From: Bacillota bacterium
GTDB taxonomy: Bacteria > Bacillota > Clostridia > Lachnospirales > Lachnospiraceae
Direction of reading: 5' to 3'
Assembly (NCBI GenBank): GCA_023435645.1
Contig: JAEYRK010000030.1
Coordinates: 1 to 36,404 of the forward strand
DNA length: 36,404 nt
The translations under genes were made by a program, and so were the position numbers. The notes beneath the pieces are model-generated. The model did not search any database. It worked only from the letters and a program-made list of their open reading frames with translations, and had not been told where the DNA came from. Positions 1 through 9,037 of the stretch are shown here, in pieces; within the stretch, counting starts at the first letter, position 1, and every line of letters starts with the position of its first letter.

Positions 1-205
1 GATATCGGATTGCTGTTGATTTCAGATCACGCATCAGCTCCAGGACATCTGTTCGAAATCCCTGTTCGTCCGCAGCCGGATGCTTGGGATTATAGATACA
101 GCCATATACAATATTTCTGATAGATTCAATAAAGGTAGAAAATATTCGTTGGTCCACCGCGGCGATCGGAAAATCCCGATCCAGTTTTAGTGTCGCTTTT
201 TTCAT
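1..205 (-). CDS. GH51 alpha-L-arabinofuranosidase, N-terminal part (runs off left edge)
   Basis: Only the first 68 codons are in the window. The translation starts MKKATLKLDRDFPIAAVDQR and continues through VYGCIYNPKHPAADEQGFR and DVLELMRDL, ending at an IRY. This follows the conserved N-terminus of bacterial GH51 arabinofuranosidases (VYGGIYEPGHP.ADE.GFR.DVLEL...RYPGG), with some unusual substitutions such as Cys and Asn in the YGGIYEPGHP stretch. The ATG at 205-203 has an AAGGAAG ribosome binding site about 8 bases upstream. It starts about 50 bases after the GH95 stop, so it should be the last visible gene of the long sugar operon. No signal peptide is seen, so it is probably cytoplasmic. 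The catalytic residues lie outside the window; family assignment rests on the N-terminus only. Confidence 0.82.
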   Translation of the reverse strand, partial: MKKATLKLDRDFPIAAVDQRIFSTFIESIRNIVYGCIYNPKHPAADEQGFRTDVLELMRDLKSTAIRY

Positions 206-257
206 CGATTGGTTACTTCCTTTCTGCTATAACTTTATGATTTGGAGCCTCTTTTCG

Positions 258-2483
258 TCACACATGACTGCTCAGTTTCAGTAGCCTCTCCTCTCCTGCT
301 GCCAATGATACTTCCACACTACGGTCCTGATAGATCACCTTCGTATGGATCTCATGCTTCGCCTTCAACCTACATTCCCTTAAGCGTCCCTCCTGCCATT
401 TCAGTGCGATCTCTGCACCGCCGCGTACACAGAGCCCCTTGATACTGCCGTCCGACCAGCTTCTCGGGAGGGCCGGTAATAATACGATCCGCTCAGCAGT
501 GCTTTGCACCAGCATTTCAGCGATACCGGCAGTAGCCCCAAAGTTACCGTCAATCTGAAAGGGCGGATGGTTATCGAAGAGATTCGGCAGGGTGGATTTC
601 GCAAATAGCTGCAGCAGGTGATCATAGGCTGCTTCTCCGTCCCACAATCTTGCATACATATTAATAATCCAGGCACGGCTCCACCCCGTATGTCCGCCCC
701 CTTGTGCCAATCTTCCTTCCAGGGTAACTCTTGCAGCCTCGGCCAACTCCGGTGTTTTGTCCATGGTGATCTGAGTAGAAGGATGAAGTCCATACAGATG
801 GGAGATATGTCGGTGTCCGGGCTCCAGTTCTTCATAATCCTCCAGCCATTCCATAATATTACCATGCTTACCAATCCTTGTAGGCGCAAGCCTGTCCTTT
901 GCTTCCATCATCTGATCGATCAGCGCATCCTGCTCACCCAGAAGTTCGGAGGCCCTGATACATTGGCTGAATAAGTCCCTTAAAATCTGGTTGTCCATCG
1001 TAGCACCGACGCATACGGCACCATACTGGCCGTTGGGCAGAAGATAGGTGTTCTCCGGGGACACCGTAGGGCAGGTTTTCAGATACCCCTGATCCTCGAT
1101 TAAGTAGTCCAGGAAGAAAACCGCTGCCTCCTTCATGATTGGGTAGGCTTCCTTAAGGAACTTCAGGTCCCTGGTATATTCATAATGCAACCACTGATGA
1201 GTGCATAGCCAGGCAGCTCCCATCACCCAGTAGGAGGCCGGTATCCAGATATCCTGTACGGCGGTATCACCCCAGAGATCGGTATTATGATGTGCTACAA
1301 AGCCTCTGCAGCCATACATCCTCTTTGCCGTCTCCTGCCCGTTCGGAAGCATCCGTTTGATCAGGTCAAATAAAGGCAGATGGCATTCGGATAAATTACA
1401 AATCTCTGCAGGCCAGTAATTCATTTCAGTATTGATGTTAATGGTATATTTGGAATCCCAAGCAGGGGTAAAGTCCTTATTCCAGATTCCCTGAAGATTC
1501 GCGGGAAGAGATCCCTCCCTACTACAGGAGATTAGCAAATAGCGGCCATAATCAAAATACAGCTTGGATAAGCCAATCTCTGCTTTCCCTGCTATCGCCA
1601 TTGCAAGTCGTTCATCCGTCGGTAGCTCCTCATAGTGATTTGATCCCTTCAGCTGAAAGTCAACTCTGTGATATAACTCCTGATGAGCCTTTCTATGACG
1701 TTCCTTTAATTCCTCGTAGCTATATTCTTCCGCTGCCTTTAGTATCTTCTTCAGCTGCTGTGTTAGCTCCGGATAGCGGAAGGTGGTACCTGCGGTAAAC
1801 AGAAGTGTCACGGCATCCGCTCCCCGGACGATGAAATGCTCCCCGATGATCTCACAGGAGCCGCCCTCAGGAACCGCCTTCAGCAGCATGGAGAAATTCA
1901 ATCCCCCCTGACCAAGATTCCCATCCAGAAAGATGGTATCCTTCCCGCAAGCGCCAGCAGTATCATAATATCTTCCGCGTCCGAGCAGTGCTGAGAAGGA
2001 AATTTGCTTCCCTACGGAAGCAGTAAGGCGTATTACCAATACATCATCGACAGCGGATAGGAAGGCTTCCCTTACATATTCCACCTCTTCAATCCTAAAC
2101 TTCGTTCTATGAAGCGCTTCCTCGAGGGATAGGCTTCTTTCATATGCCTCCGGCTGGCCCTCCAGCCCCTTAAAGCTTAGGGTTAAGTCCCCAAGAGTTT
2201 GATAATGTCTCTGGCTTTGCGGGGTGCCTGACAGCGCATAGGACATCAGCTCCTGGGCTTCTCTGATCCGACCCTTCAATAATAGCTCCCGGATTTCGGG
2301 TAGCTTTCTGAGGGCATCCGGATTGTTGCGATCCACAGGCCTTCCATACCAGACACTATCCTCATTCAGCTGGATCTGTTCTGTTTCCACCTGCCCAAAT
2401 ATCATAGCACCCATGCGCCCATTTCCCAGTGGCAGCGCTTCCTCCCACATGGTAGCGGGCTTCCTGTACCATAGCTTACTCAT
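258..2483 (-). CDS. GH95 family alpha-L-fucosidase / alpha-L-galactosidase
   Basis: A 741-residue protein with the full GH95 layout: an N-terminal beta-sandwich opening with ALPLGNGRMGAMIFG and LNEDSVWYG, an (alpha/alpha)6 barrel, and a C-terminal beta domain. The residues matching the active site described for Bifidobacterium AfcA are present: the Asn pair N349 and N351 in ININTEMNYW, the general acid E477 in SPEN, and D645 in QIDGNFG. GH95 enzymes remove terminal alpha-1,2-L-fucose, and some members act on alpha-L-galactose; the sequence alone does not decide between them. There is no signal peptide, so it probably acts on imported oligosaccharides. The ATG at 2483 is preceded by GGGAG at 9 bases. 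It is the next-to-last visible gene of the operon, after the esterase, and L-galactose on decorated xylan or fucose on xyloglucan would both fit that setting. Confidence 0.92.
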   Translation of the reverse strand: MSKLWYRKPATMWEEALPLGNGRMGAMIFGQVETEQIQLNEDSVWYGRPVDRNNPDALRKLPEIRELLLKGRIREAQELMSYALSGTPQSQRHYQTLGDLTLSFKGLEGQPEAYERSLSLEEALHRTKFRIEEVEYVREAFLSAVDDVLVIRLTASVGKQISFSALLGRGRYYDTAGACGKDTIFLDGNLGQGGLNFSMLLKAVPEGGSCEIIGEHFIVRGADAVTLLFTAGTTFRYPELTQQLKKILKAAEEYSYEELKERHRKAHQELYHRVDFQLKGSNHYEELPTDERLAMAIAGKAEIGLSKLYFDYGRYLLISCSREGSLPANLQGIWNKDFTPAWDSKYTININTEMNYWPAEICNLSECHLPLFDLIKRMLPNGQETAKRMYGCRGFVAHHNTDLWGDTAVQDIWIPASYWVMGAAWLCTHQWLHYEYTRDLKFLKEAYPIMKEAAVFFLDYLIEDQGYLKTCPTVSPENTYLLPNGQYGAVCVGATMDNQILRDLFSQCIRASELLGEQDALIDQMMEAKDRLAPTRIGKHGNIMEWLEDYEELEPGHRHISHLYGLHPSTQITMDKTPELAEAARVTLEGRLAQGGGHTGWSRAWIINMYARLWDGEAAYDHLLQLFAKSTLPNLFDNHPPFQIDGNFGATAGIAEMLVQSTAERIVLLPALPRSWSDGSIKGLCVRGGAEIALKWQEGRLRECRLKAKHEIHTKVIYQDRSVEVSLAAGEERLLKLSSHV

Positions 2484-2544
2484 AGATGTCTACTCCCTTA
2501 TTCTGATCCTAAAGCTTTCTCTGCTGTACACTACCTTTCACTTC

Positions 2545-2595
2545 TAAGCGTCTTTTATTGCTAAAGGTCTTTTATTGCTTAGCGTCTTTTATTTA
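2545..2595. repeat. Three tandem 17-bp direct repeats
   Basis: Three consecutive 17-base units lie between the GH95 and esterase genes: TAAGCGTCTTTTATTGC (2545-2561), TAAAGGTCTTTTATTGC (2562-2578) and TTAGCGTCTTTTATTTA (2579-2595). All share GTCTTTTATT in exact 17-base register. The third unit ends at the stop codon of the esterase gene. The array is intercistronic inside the operon. It may have arisen by duplication of the gene end; no function can be assigned. Confidence 0.8.
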
Positions 2596-4125
2596 AAGTT
2601 CCAAATGCTTCAGTTCTTCTATGGTTCTGTCGATCATGAATTTCATGAATGGAGTTTCCTCCCTCGTCTCCGGGCATGCTCCCTCGGTCTTAAATATCAT
2701 ATTACAAGGGGTATCCTTCGTATAGGGGCTCCAATAAGGCAGATCGCTTCCATCCGCATCCTTTCCGTTCGGATCACCGTTTTTGATGAAATTACACCAG
2801 TAATTACACATCTGACGGGCAAGATCGTAGTGCTTTCCTGTGAAGGGTCTCCAGCATTTTGCCAGGGTCTCAAAGGTAAACCACAGCTCCACAGAATGGA
2901 AGTTACCCGGATTATCCCAACCGGGGATATCCGTATCAAAACAATAATAATAGCTATTCTGTGGATTACCGGATTCCTGATTATTCAGGAATTCACTCTT
3001 AATTGTACTTTCCAGTCCACTGAAGGTACCATATCGATTTCCGTCCTTCTTCCTTGCTTCTTCAAATTTCAGGAACTCCTCTGTATGGGGTCCAAATAAT
3101 TCCTTAGCTTTCTGATGGAATTCCTCTTCTGACTCTGCAGTAATAGAATTCAGGAATTCATCCGCGGTGTTCCCGGACAATACCGGTACCATGGCATGCC
3201 TGTTCTGCATATAGAGGGAAAGCGGGTTTCCAACACAGAATTTGCCATCGATTATATTCCACATCAGCCCATGGGTTTTGTAAAACTCAGAGTACCTGTC
3301 CCGAAGATAGAAGACATCCAGCTCTCTTGCCTCCTTCAGGCTCTTAATTCCGATATAATCAAAAAACTTCACACCAAACTGTTCCGCTTCCGAAAGTGTC
3401 TGAAGCTTGCCGATTAAGGTATCCTTATAAGGACTGTATATCATAGCACTTTGTATAATTGCTTTCTGGAATAAACCAAAATTATCTGGGCAGGTCATCT
3501 GTGACAGAACACTTCCACCACCGGCAGATTGACCAGCGATTGTGATATTCTTCGGATCACCGCCAAAGGCATTGATGTTCCGGATGACCCATTTGAGCCC
3601 TGCCTGCTGATCCAGAAGTCCGAAATTTGCAGGTGCATCAGGTGATTCAGCAGTAATATCAGGATGCGCCAGGAAACCAAAGACATTGAGCCTGTAATTC
3701 ACTGTTACAACGACCACTCCCCGTCTTGCAATCCTTTCCCCGTCAAACTCCATCTCTGCGGTATAACCCCACTGAAAACCACCACCGAAATACCATACCA
3801 GCACCGGCAGCTTCTCACCTGTACTCTTCGCAGGGGTCCATATATTAAGATACAGACAGTCTTCTCCCATTGCTATCTCGGGGTCCACATGCCATTCCCT
3901 GCAATAGATGTCTGTTCCGATACCCGGTGTATCCTGTACGGAGATCGGTGCAAACCGATAAGCCTCAAGGGTACCCTCCCAGTTCGGGCAGGGCTGCGGT
4001 GCTCGCCATCTGTTCTCCCCTACGGGAGGAGCTGCAAAAGGGATTCCTTTAAATGCGGTAATTCTTGGATCAGCTGCTTCTAATCCCTTAACCACTCCAT
4101 TTTCTGTAATCGCTGTTCTGATCAT
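2593..4125 (-). CDS. Type B carboxylesterase, cytoplasmic
   Basis: A 510-residue alpha/beta hydrolase of the carboxylesterase type B family (PnbA-like). Family marks are the EDCLYLNIWTP signature, the oxyanion stretch YFGGGFQWG, the nucleophile elbow GQSAGGGS with S200, the acidic member in GNTADEF (E323) and the catalytic histidine in GNFHSVELW (H410). Such enzymes hydrolyse carboxylic esters of small alcohols and sugars. In this operon a plausible task is removing acetyl or feruloyl groups from imported oligosaccharides, but this is inference. There is no signal peptide. The ATG at 4125 is preceded by GGAGG at 7 bases. It lies 60 bases after the GH120-like gene and 109 bases before GH95. 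Confidence 0.9.
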   Translation of the reverse strand: MIRTAITENGVVKGLEAADPRITAFKGIPFAAPPVGENRWRAPQPCPNWEGTLEAYRFAPISVQDTPGIGTDIYCREWHVDPEIAMGEDCLYLNIWTPAKSTGEKLPVLVWYFGGGFQWGYTAEMEFDGERIARRGVVVVTVNYRLNVFGFLAHPDITAESPDAPANFGLLDQQAGLKWVIRNINAFGGDPKNITIAGQSAGGGSVLSQMTCPDNFGLFQKAIIQSAMIYSPYKDTLIGKLQTLSEAEQFGVKFFDYIGIKSLKEARELDVFYLRDRYSEFYKTHGLMWNIIDGKFCVGNPLSLYMQNRHAMVPVLSGNTADEFLNSITAESEEEFHQKAKELFGPHTEEFLKFEEARKKDGNRYGTFSGLESTIKSEFLNNQESGNPQNSYYYCFDTDIPGWDNPGNFHSVELWFTFETLAKCWRPFTGKHYDLARQMCNYWCNFIKNGDPNGKDADGSDLPYWSPYTKDTPCNMIFKTEGACPETREETPFMKFMIDRTIEELKHLEL

Positions 4126-4185
4126 ATCATATCCTCCATATTGCCGGCACCAACGAATCTAAGGCGGCATAAATTATGATTTGAG

Positions 4186-6141
4186 TTATCCTATAGATTT
4201 TCTTGGATCAAGCTGATATACCTTCCCGAAGCTTAGTTCCGTAAAGGGACCGGGTAGCCGCTTCTCGGTATCTGCTGAGTTCCCGTAGAAATCCGTCCTT
4301 ATTCCGGCAGCATTAGAGACCTCGGTTAACTCGGCAGGATCATAGACAAACCGGTGCTTCTCCAGCTGTTTCCAGAGATCCCTGGGTCTCCCACCTTCCT
4401 TGATTTGTAGGGTATAATTCGTTGTATCCAGCTCCAGCTCAAACCAACCCTCCTGTCCGGTCCGGTCAAAGCCGTAGAATTCCTGCCAGGCCGAAAGATC
4501 AAGACATGCTTCGGGTGCCGGATACATGACTCTCAAATAGCCCCCCATCTGCTTTATGTACAGATTGCCTTCTGCTTCGTTTTTCTCTGTCGGCATTGTG
4601 ATGGCTGCCTCACCACATTGATAAAACATATTATTGTAAAGCTTGGCGTCCCGCGAGGTTCCACCTCTGAGCAGACCATGCATGCGGAAGGCCACCGGTT
4701 TTGCATAATATCCGGAGCCCCTGCACAGGCCGATCAGATTATTAGCGATAAACAAGTGATCCGTGCCCTCTCCATAGATAGCATAACCATTGATCACATC
4801 ATGTTCAACCATCTTGTACCAACCGGAGGAACCGGGCTCCTGAGGAAGCTTCTTAGGATCAAACCTTCCCTCCACGTTCCAGAAGATATTATGATCAATC
4901 ATATTGATCCCATCCCTGGTACATTCGATAAAGACGGCCTCCCGCTGTTCGATCCCGTCCAGAAAGAGATTCTGGCTTATCCGGTTATTTTCATTGGCAC
5001 AATCCAGCCATAAGTGATCCGCACGGTAGGTCCTTTTGAATATATTTCTTCTGATCAGGCAGTTAACACTGTTATGTGCTTTTAGCCCTCCGGCTTCCCA
5101 GGAAAGCTCCATCCTCTGCCACCCGGTACCCTCGATCAGATTATCTTCCACCAAATAATTCTCTGCAAAGAGTGCTGCTATTCCGCAGACGCCTACATCC
5201 TTGATCCTGCAGCCCCGGATGATACTATGACCGATCCGCTGCTCCGGAAGGATCTCATGATGCCAGCATTCATTGCCTATATCAATCCCAACTGCATTTG
5301 ACCAATCAATGACACAATCCTCAATGATCCAATGATGGCCCCGGTAACAGGAAATTGCTCCGCGCTGCGGAACCGGCGCTCCTGTCGCCGCATGGGCGCA
5401 GATTAATCCTTTTACTTTAATATAGGATAAGAACGGTATCTCCGGGGCAAAGCACTGCTCCCGGCTGGTCAGCTCTATTCTATGCTCGGAGGGATCAGCG
5501 TCCTGCTCCAGGCGAAAATGCACGGTCTGACCATTGGCTTCCACCCAAAACGCGCCCTTTTCTATAGATAGCTGATGATATAAGGCAACCTGACGTAGGG
5601 GTTTGCCATCACAAAATACCATTCCCCTGCGATTTAAGTAGGTAGTCATATCTGTCTTATCATATTCGATGAATAATCTGTCATGTAGTATATTTACCGC
5701 ACAAAACGGATTATATCCCTTAAAACTTTCGGGATCAAGCTTCGTTTGCCAAATCTGAGGATTATCCTCCTCTATTTTAGCAGAATCAAAGGAAAGTCTC
5801 CAGTCCTTACTTCTCTCAAAATGAACAGCCTCTACGGAAGCCTTAATGATTACATCCCCATCCCCGTAGGCCTCATAACATATCATCCGCTCAGGGCTTT
5901 CCCCTCCCTGCCTGGGACGAACACATTCCCTATATTCCCCTCCATGGATAAGGATACGGGTACCCGCTGTTGCGATGGCTGCGGCTTTATTGATCGTTTG
6001 AAAGGGATGCTCCCTGCTTCCATCATACTCATCCGAAGCCTCCGGATGATTACAGGCTACATGCAATTCACGTTCATAGCTTTGATTTACTTCCCAAAAG
6101 GCAAATTCACTTCCGTCCGGAAGGCATGCTGTCCAGTCCAT
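4186..6141 (-). CDS. GH120-like right-handed beta-helix glycoside hydrolase (putative beta-xylosidase)
   Basis: A 651-residue protein predicted to form a right-handed parallel beta-helix. Its N-terminus (HPFQTINKAAAIATAG, then IHGGEYRECVRPRQGG) and middle (IKVKGLICAHAATGAPV) match, as I remember it, the GH120 beta-xylosidase XylC of Thermoanaerobacterium. The two XylC catalytic residues, D382 and E405, have counterparts here at D380 in LWLDCANE and E406 in AVFIECTRDG. The first ATG of the open frame is at 6198, but the ATG at 6141 is the likely start: it has GGAGG exactly 8 bases upstream (6150-6154), and the upstream ATG falls inside a hairpin. No signal peptide is visible. It follows the sugar-binding lipoprotein gene and precedes the esterase. 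Family-level assignment is good; the substrate (xylosyl units or another beta-linked pentose) is uncertain. Confidence 0.75.
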   Translation of the reverse strand: MDWTACLPDGSEFAFWEVNQSYERELHVACNHPEASDEYDGSREHPFQTINKAAAIATAGTRILIHGGEYRECVRPRQGGESPERMICYEAYGDGDVIIKASVEAVHFERSKDWRLSFDSAKIEEDNPQIWQTKLDPESFKGYNPFCAVNILHDRLFIEYDKTDMTTYLNRRGMVFCDGKPLRQVALYHQLSIEKGAFWVEANGQTVHFRLEQDADPSEHRIELTSREQCFAPEIPFLSYIKVKGLICAHAATGAPVPQRGAISCYRGHHWIIEDCVIDWSNAVGIDIGNECWHHEILPEQRIGHSIIRGCRIKDVGVCGIAALFAENYLVEDNLIEGTGWQRMELSWEAGGLKAHNSVNCLIRRNIFKRTYRADHLWLDCANENNRISQNLFLDGIEQREAVFIECTRDGINMIDHNIFWNVEGRFDPKKLPQEPGSSGWYKMVEHDVINGYAIYGEGTDHLFIANNLIGLCRGSGYYAKPVAFRMHGLLRGGTSRDAKLYNNMFYQCGEAAITMPTEKNEAEGNLYIKQMGGYLRVMYPAPEACLDLSAWQEFYGFDRTGQEGWFELELDTTNYTLQIKEGGRPRDLWKQLEKHRFVYDPAELTEVSNAAGIRTDFYGNSADTEKRLPGPFTELSFGKVYQLDPRKSIG

Positions 6142-6162
6142 ACTCATCTCCTCCGTGATATA

Positions 6163-6205
6163 AGGGGACTTGCCAAAAAGCTTACGCTTCCTTGACAAGC
6201 CCCCT
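6163..6205 (-). promoter_or_regulatory. Intercistronic stem-loop after the sugar-binding protein gene
   Basis: A 14-bp inverted repeat (AGGGGACTTGCCAA at 6163-6176 and TTGACAAGCCCCCT at 6192-6205). Read as minus-strand RNA every position pairs, two of them as G-U, so the structure fits the transcribed strand. There is no T-run after it, so it is probably not a full terminator. It could stabilise the upstream mRNA of the binding protein or cause partial termination, lowering expression of the enzymes downstream. Confidence 0.7.
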
Positions 6206-6247
6206 CTCTTTACTTATTAGCAGCCGGACACTTCTAACTTACAGTCC

Positions 6248-8026
6248 TTATTTTGCTGCGTTCTTAGCCTCTACTTCAATCTGGAATTTTGCCTTATCGA
6301 ATTCAACAACCTGCTGGAAGCCGAAGCCATCCATCTGGACTGACATCTCATCCCACATCGCATCAAATTCTGCCTGGTTCTTAGCAAAAATCATTCTCCA
6401 GGAGTAATCACATAGGGTATCTCCGCATTGGCTACGGATGATTGCAATGTCATTCGTATCGCTAGGAAGTGATACACTAACATTCGGGCTTACAAGAAGA
6501 ACATTATTCTGCTGCATGTAATCAGCAGGCTCTTCAGCTCCGAATTTCTCCTGCCATTCCTTCTTCATCTGAGTCATTGTAGCAGCCTTATAGGTTGCCC
6601 AATACTGAGAAGCATAGGGCTCTCCGGTATTGGGATTGGTGCTGATTGCATCCACGATCCACTGATTGATTGCATTGTTGCCGTCCTGATAGCCGCCACC
6701 GCCCCATTCCTCGGGAACAGGAAGATTATCCATCAGCGCATTATCATTGATACGGGTAAACTTGCCGTCGGCTCCAACGGTGTAATTAAAGTCTTCAATA
6801 CCGCTATGCTGGAATACCAAGCCCTCCGGACTTGCATACCAGTCAAGGAAATCAAGAATTCTGTCGTATTTCTCACCTTCTACCTTAGAGCCTAAGCCGA
6901 TGATACGTCCGCTTCCGTAGTAGGTATCTGAATCCGCATAATATTTCTGATCCGCAACCGGAACAAAGATAAATGCATTGCCTTCCTTTAATCTGTCCTG
7001 TGAATTCCAGAAGCCAACCTGCCAGCTATACCACATCAGATATACCTGCCCCGCTGACATCTTAGCACATGCAGTATTCCAATCCTGGGTACCGGAATCG
7101 GGGTCAACAAGACCTCTCTGGTATGCCTTATTCAGGAATTGAAGGATTTTATAATAAGAAGCATTCTTATCAGTAACCGGAGTAAAGGTATTGTCCGGCT
7201 TCAGGATTACGGAACCCTTAATCTTCTCGCCATACCAAGTAGTAAGCTGCACTACATTGGCAATACCCATCATGCCATCGCCGTCATCCCAATCAGGCCA
7301 TAAGGAAAATGGATAGGCAGGATCTCCGTCCGCATTGGTGGGACGCGCCTTCATCATAGCCTCCAGAGCATCTAAGAGCCCATCAAGGTCTTTGATATCA
7401 GGTGATCCGATTTCCTTATACAGATCCCAGCGAAGCAAGGGGCTGGAATAGATAACATCCTGTGAATAAGCGGTCGGGGAGGTATTTGTCATCTGGACAG
7501 GAATACCGTAGGTCAAGCCGGAAGTATTGTCAGGCAGCCCGTTGTTGTATACATCAATCTGGTCCTTATATTGCATCAAATTCGGATAGTTTGAGATTTT
7601 ATCACTGATGTCTCTGATTAGTCCATTTTGTACGCAATCCTGGAAAGCTTCTCTGTCAAGCAGAATGATATCTCCTAAATTACCGGTACTGGTACGGGTC
7701 TGATAGATCGCATCACCCGCTACCTGAGGTGCGATAATATTAAGCTCCATGTTAAATCTGTCTTTTACGACCTTTTGGAACCATCCTGTCTGCATTCCTT
7801 GGTAGTTTGCTGCCACATCATAGATTTCGATGGTCAGGGTTTCATCATACTTCTTACCTGAATCTGTATCCGTTGTAGAAGCTGCCTTTGTGGGTTCAGT
7901 TGTCTCCGTTTTTCCTTTGCCGGAATCATCCTTTACGCCTGTTTCAGAACTTTTCCCGCATCCGGCTAATGCAGTGGTTACCATCACAATAGCCAAAAAT
8001 GTTGCAGTTAGTTTCTTAAGCTTCAT
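6248..8026 (-). CDS. Extracellular sugar-binding lipoprotein of an LplABC-type ABC importer
   Basis: A 592-residue lipoprotein. The N-terminus has a Lys-rich start, a hydrophobic core and a lipobox ending LAGC with C23 as the lipidated residue, followed by an acidic, Ser/Thr/Lys-rich linker. The mature part has features of large solute-binding proteins of the LplA/YtcQ type, including the stretches DIILLDREAF and DFLDWYASPEGL. It should sit on the outer face of the membrane and deliver oligosaccharides to the two permeases encoded just upstream. The ATG at 8026 is chosen over a TTG two codons earlier because GGGAGG lies 7 bases before it. Hairpins lie on both sides of the gene (6163-6205 and 8060-8079). 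The carried sugar is not evident from the sequence. Confidence 0.9.
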   Translation of the reverse strand: MKLKKLTATFLAIVMVTTALAGCGKSSETGVKDDSGKGKTETTEPTKAASTTDTDSGKKYDETLTIEIYDVAANYQGMQTGWFQKVVKDRFNMELNIIAPQVAGDAIYQTRTSTGNLGDIILLDREAFQDCVQNGLIRDISDKISNYPNLMQYKDQIDVYNNGLPDNTSGLTYGIPVQMTNTSPTAYSQDVIYSSPLLRWDLYKEIGSPDIKDLDGLLDALEAMMKARPTNADGDPAYPFSLWPDWDDGDGMMGIANVVQLTTWYGEKIKGSVILKPDNTFTPVTDKNASYYKILQFLNKAYQRGLVDPDSGTQDWNTACAKMSAGQVYLMWYSWQVGFWNSQDRLKEGNAFIFVPVADQKYYADSDTYYGSGRIIGLGSKVEGEKYDRILDFLDWYASPEGLVFQHSGIEDFNYTVGADGKFTRINDNALMDNLPVPEEWGGGGYQDGNNAINQWIVDAISTNPNTGEPYASQYWATYKAATMTQMKKEWQEKFGAEEPADYMQQNNVLLVSPNVSVSLPSDTNDIAIIRSQCGDTLCDYSWRMIFAKNQAEFDAMWDEMSVQMDGFGFQQVVEFDKAKFQIEVEAKNAAK

Positions 8027-8059
8027 GTCCAAACCTCCCTTTATAATTTTAATATAATT

Positions 8060-8079
8060 AACAATGAGGATCCATTGTT
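8060..8079 (-). promoter_or_regulatory. Small intercistronic stem-loop before the sugar-binding protein gene
   Basis: AACAATG (8060-8066) and CATTGTT (8073-8079) form a perfect 7-bp stem with a 6-base loop between the permease stop and the ribosome binding site of the binding protein gene. No T-run follows on the minus strand, so an mRNA processing or stabilising role is more likely than termination. Confidence 0.45.
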
Positions 8080-8081
8080 CC

Positions 8082-9008
8082 TTATCCTTTTACTGCACCG
8101 ATCATGATCCCCTTTGTGAAGAACTTTTGGAAGAAGGGATAAATTAATATAATCGGTGTTACAACCACAATTGTTACTGTCATACGGATTGAGGTTGCAG
8201 TCTGGGCACTGGCAAGGCTTGCTGCCAAGTCCGTTGTGGTTGTAGTGCTGTTGATCAAAGCCTTCAATGAAGTGGCCTTATTCAGATATTGATACAGGGT
8301 ATACTGCAGTGTATGGAGTTTATCATCAGTTACAAGTAGCAGCGTATCCTGGAAGGAGTTCCACTGTGTAACAGCCGCAAAGATTGCTACCGTAGCCAGA
8401 ATCGGCTTTATCACAGGAAGCATAATCCGAAAGAAGATTTTCAGGGTTCCGGCTCCGTCGATCTCCGCTGCCTCCTGCAATTCCTTGGGAACTGACTCCA
8501 CGAAGGTCTTGCATAAAACGATATAGAAGGGTGATACTGCAACGGGGAAAATATAAGCCCAGAAGTTATTTCTTAGCCCTAAATTATCCATTGTAATAAA
8601 CCAAGGGATAATTCCTGCATTAAAGTACATAGTTACCACAACGAAGCGATACCAAAGCTTACGTTTCCATAAGGTCTCCCTGGTGAACATATAGCCCAGA
8701 AAGGCTGCTATGATGACTGTCAGCAGGGTTCCAATGACGGTTCTTGCCACCGATACCTGCAGGGCTCGCAACAGTCCCGGTATTTTCATTACATTGATAT
8801 AGTTGGTAAAGTGTATTCCCTTCGGCCAGAGAACCACCTTACCTCTCTCACTCAGGTTATTTGCACTGATGCTATTAATAAAAATATAATAGAAGGGGTA
8901 GGCACACAAAAAAGCAAAAATAGAATAAATGAAATAGGTAAAAGCACTAAAGATTTTGTCACTTGGGCTTCTCTTTATTTTAGTTTTTTTGGGTTTTCCA
9001 ATAATCAT
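8082..9008 (-). CDS. ABC sugar permease, LplC/YtcP type
   Basis: A 308-residue integral membrane protein with about six hydrophobic segments. The cytoplasmic EAA loop that contacts the ATPase is clear: ELQEAAEIDGAGTLKIFFRI followed by MLP. The C-terminus, FFTKGIMIGAVKG, is typical of the LplC/YtcP group of carbohydrate permeases (CUT1 family). It should pair with the LplB-type permease encoded 29 bases upstream and with the lipoprotein encoded downstream. The ATG at 9008 is preferred to the one at 9014 because the latter touches the GGGAGG ribosome binding site, whereas 9008 is 7 bases from GGAGG. No ATP-binding subunit is encoded nearby, as is common for this group, which uses a shared MsmX-like ATPase. 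Confidence 0.92.
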   Translation of the reverse strand: MIIGKPKKTKIKRSPSDKIFSAFTYFIYSIFAFLCAYPFYYIFINSISANNLSERGKVVLWPKGIHFTNYINVMKIPGLLRALQVSVARTVIGTLLTVIIAAFLGYMFTRETLWKRKLWYRFVVVTMYFNAGIIPWFITMDNLGLRNNFWAYIFPVAVSPFYIVLCKTFVESVPKELQEAAEIDGAGTLKIFFRIMLPVIKPILATVAIFAAVTQWNSFQDTLLLVTDDKLHTLQYTLYQYLNKATSLKALINSTTTTTDLAASLASAQTATSIRMTVTIVVVTPIILIYPFFQKFFTKGIMIGAVKG

Positions 9009-9037
9009 TCTCATTCCTCCCGAACGTTCAAATACAA

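Noticed and set aside
401..889. A second minus-strand open frame of 162 codons within GH95
   Set aside because: It is an alternative frame inside the GH95 coding region, which has intact active-site motifs throughout.
2545..2595. The tandem 17-bp repeats as a CRISPR array
   Set aside because: The units follow each other without spacers and are too short; no cas gene is nearby.
2575..3099. A 174-codon plus-strand open frame opposite the esterase gene
   Set aside because: It is antisense to a complete esterase with catalytic triad, and no family features are seen.
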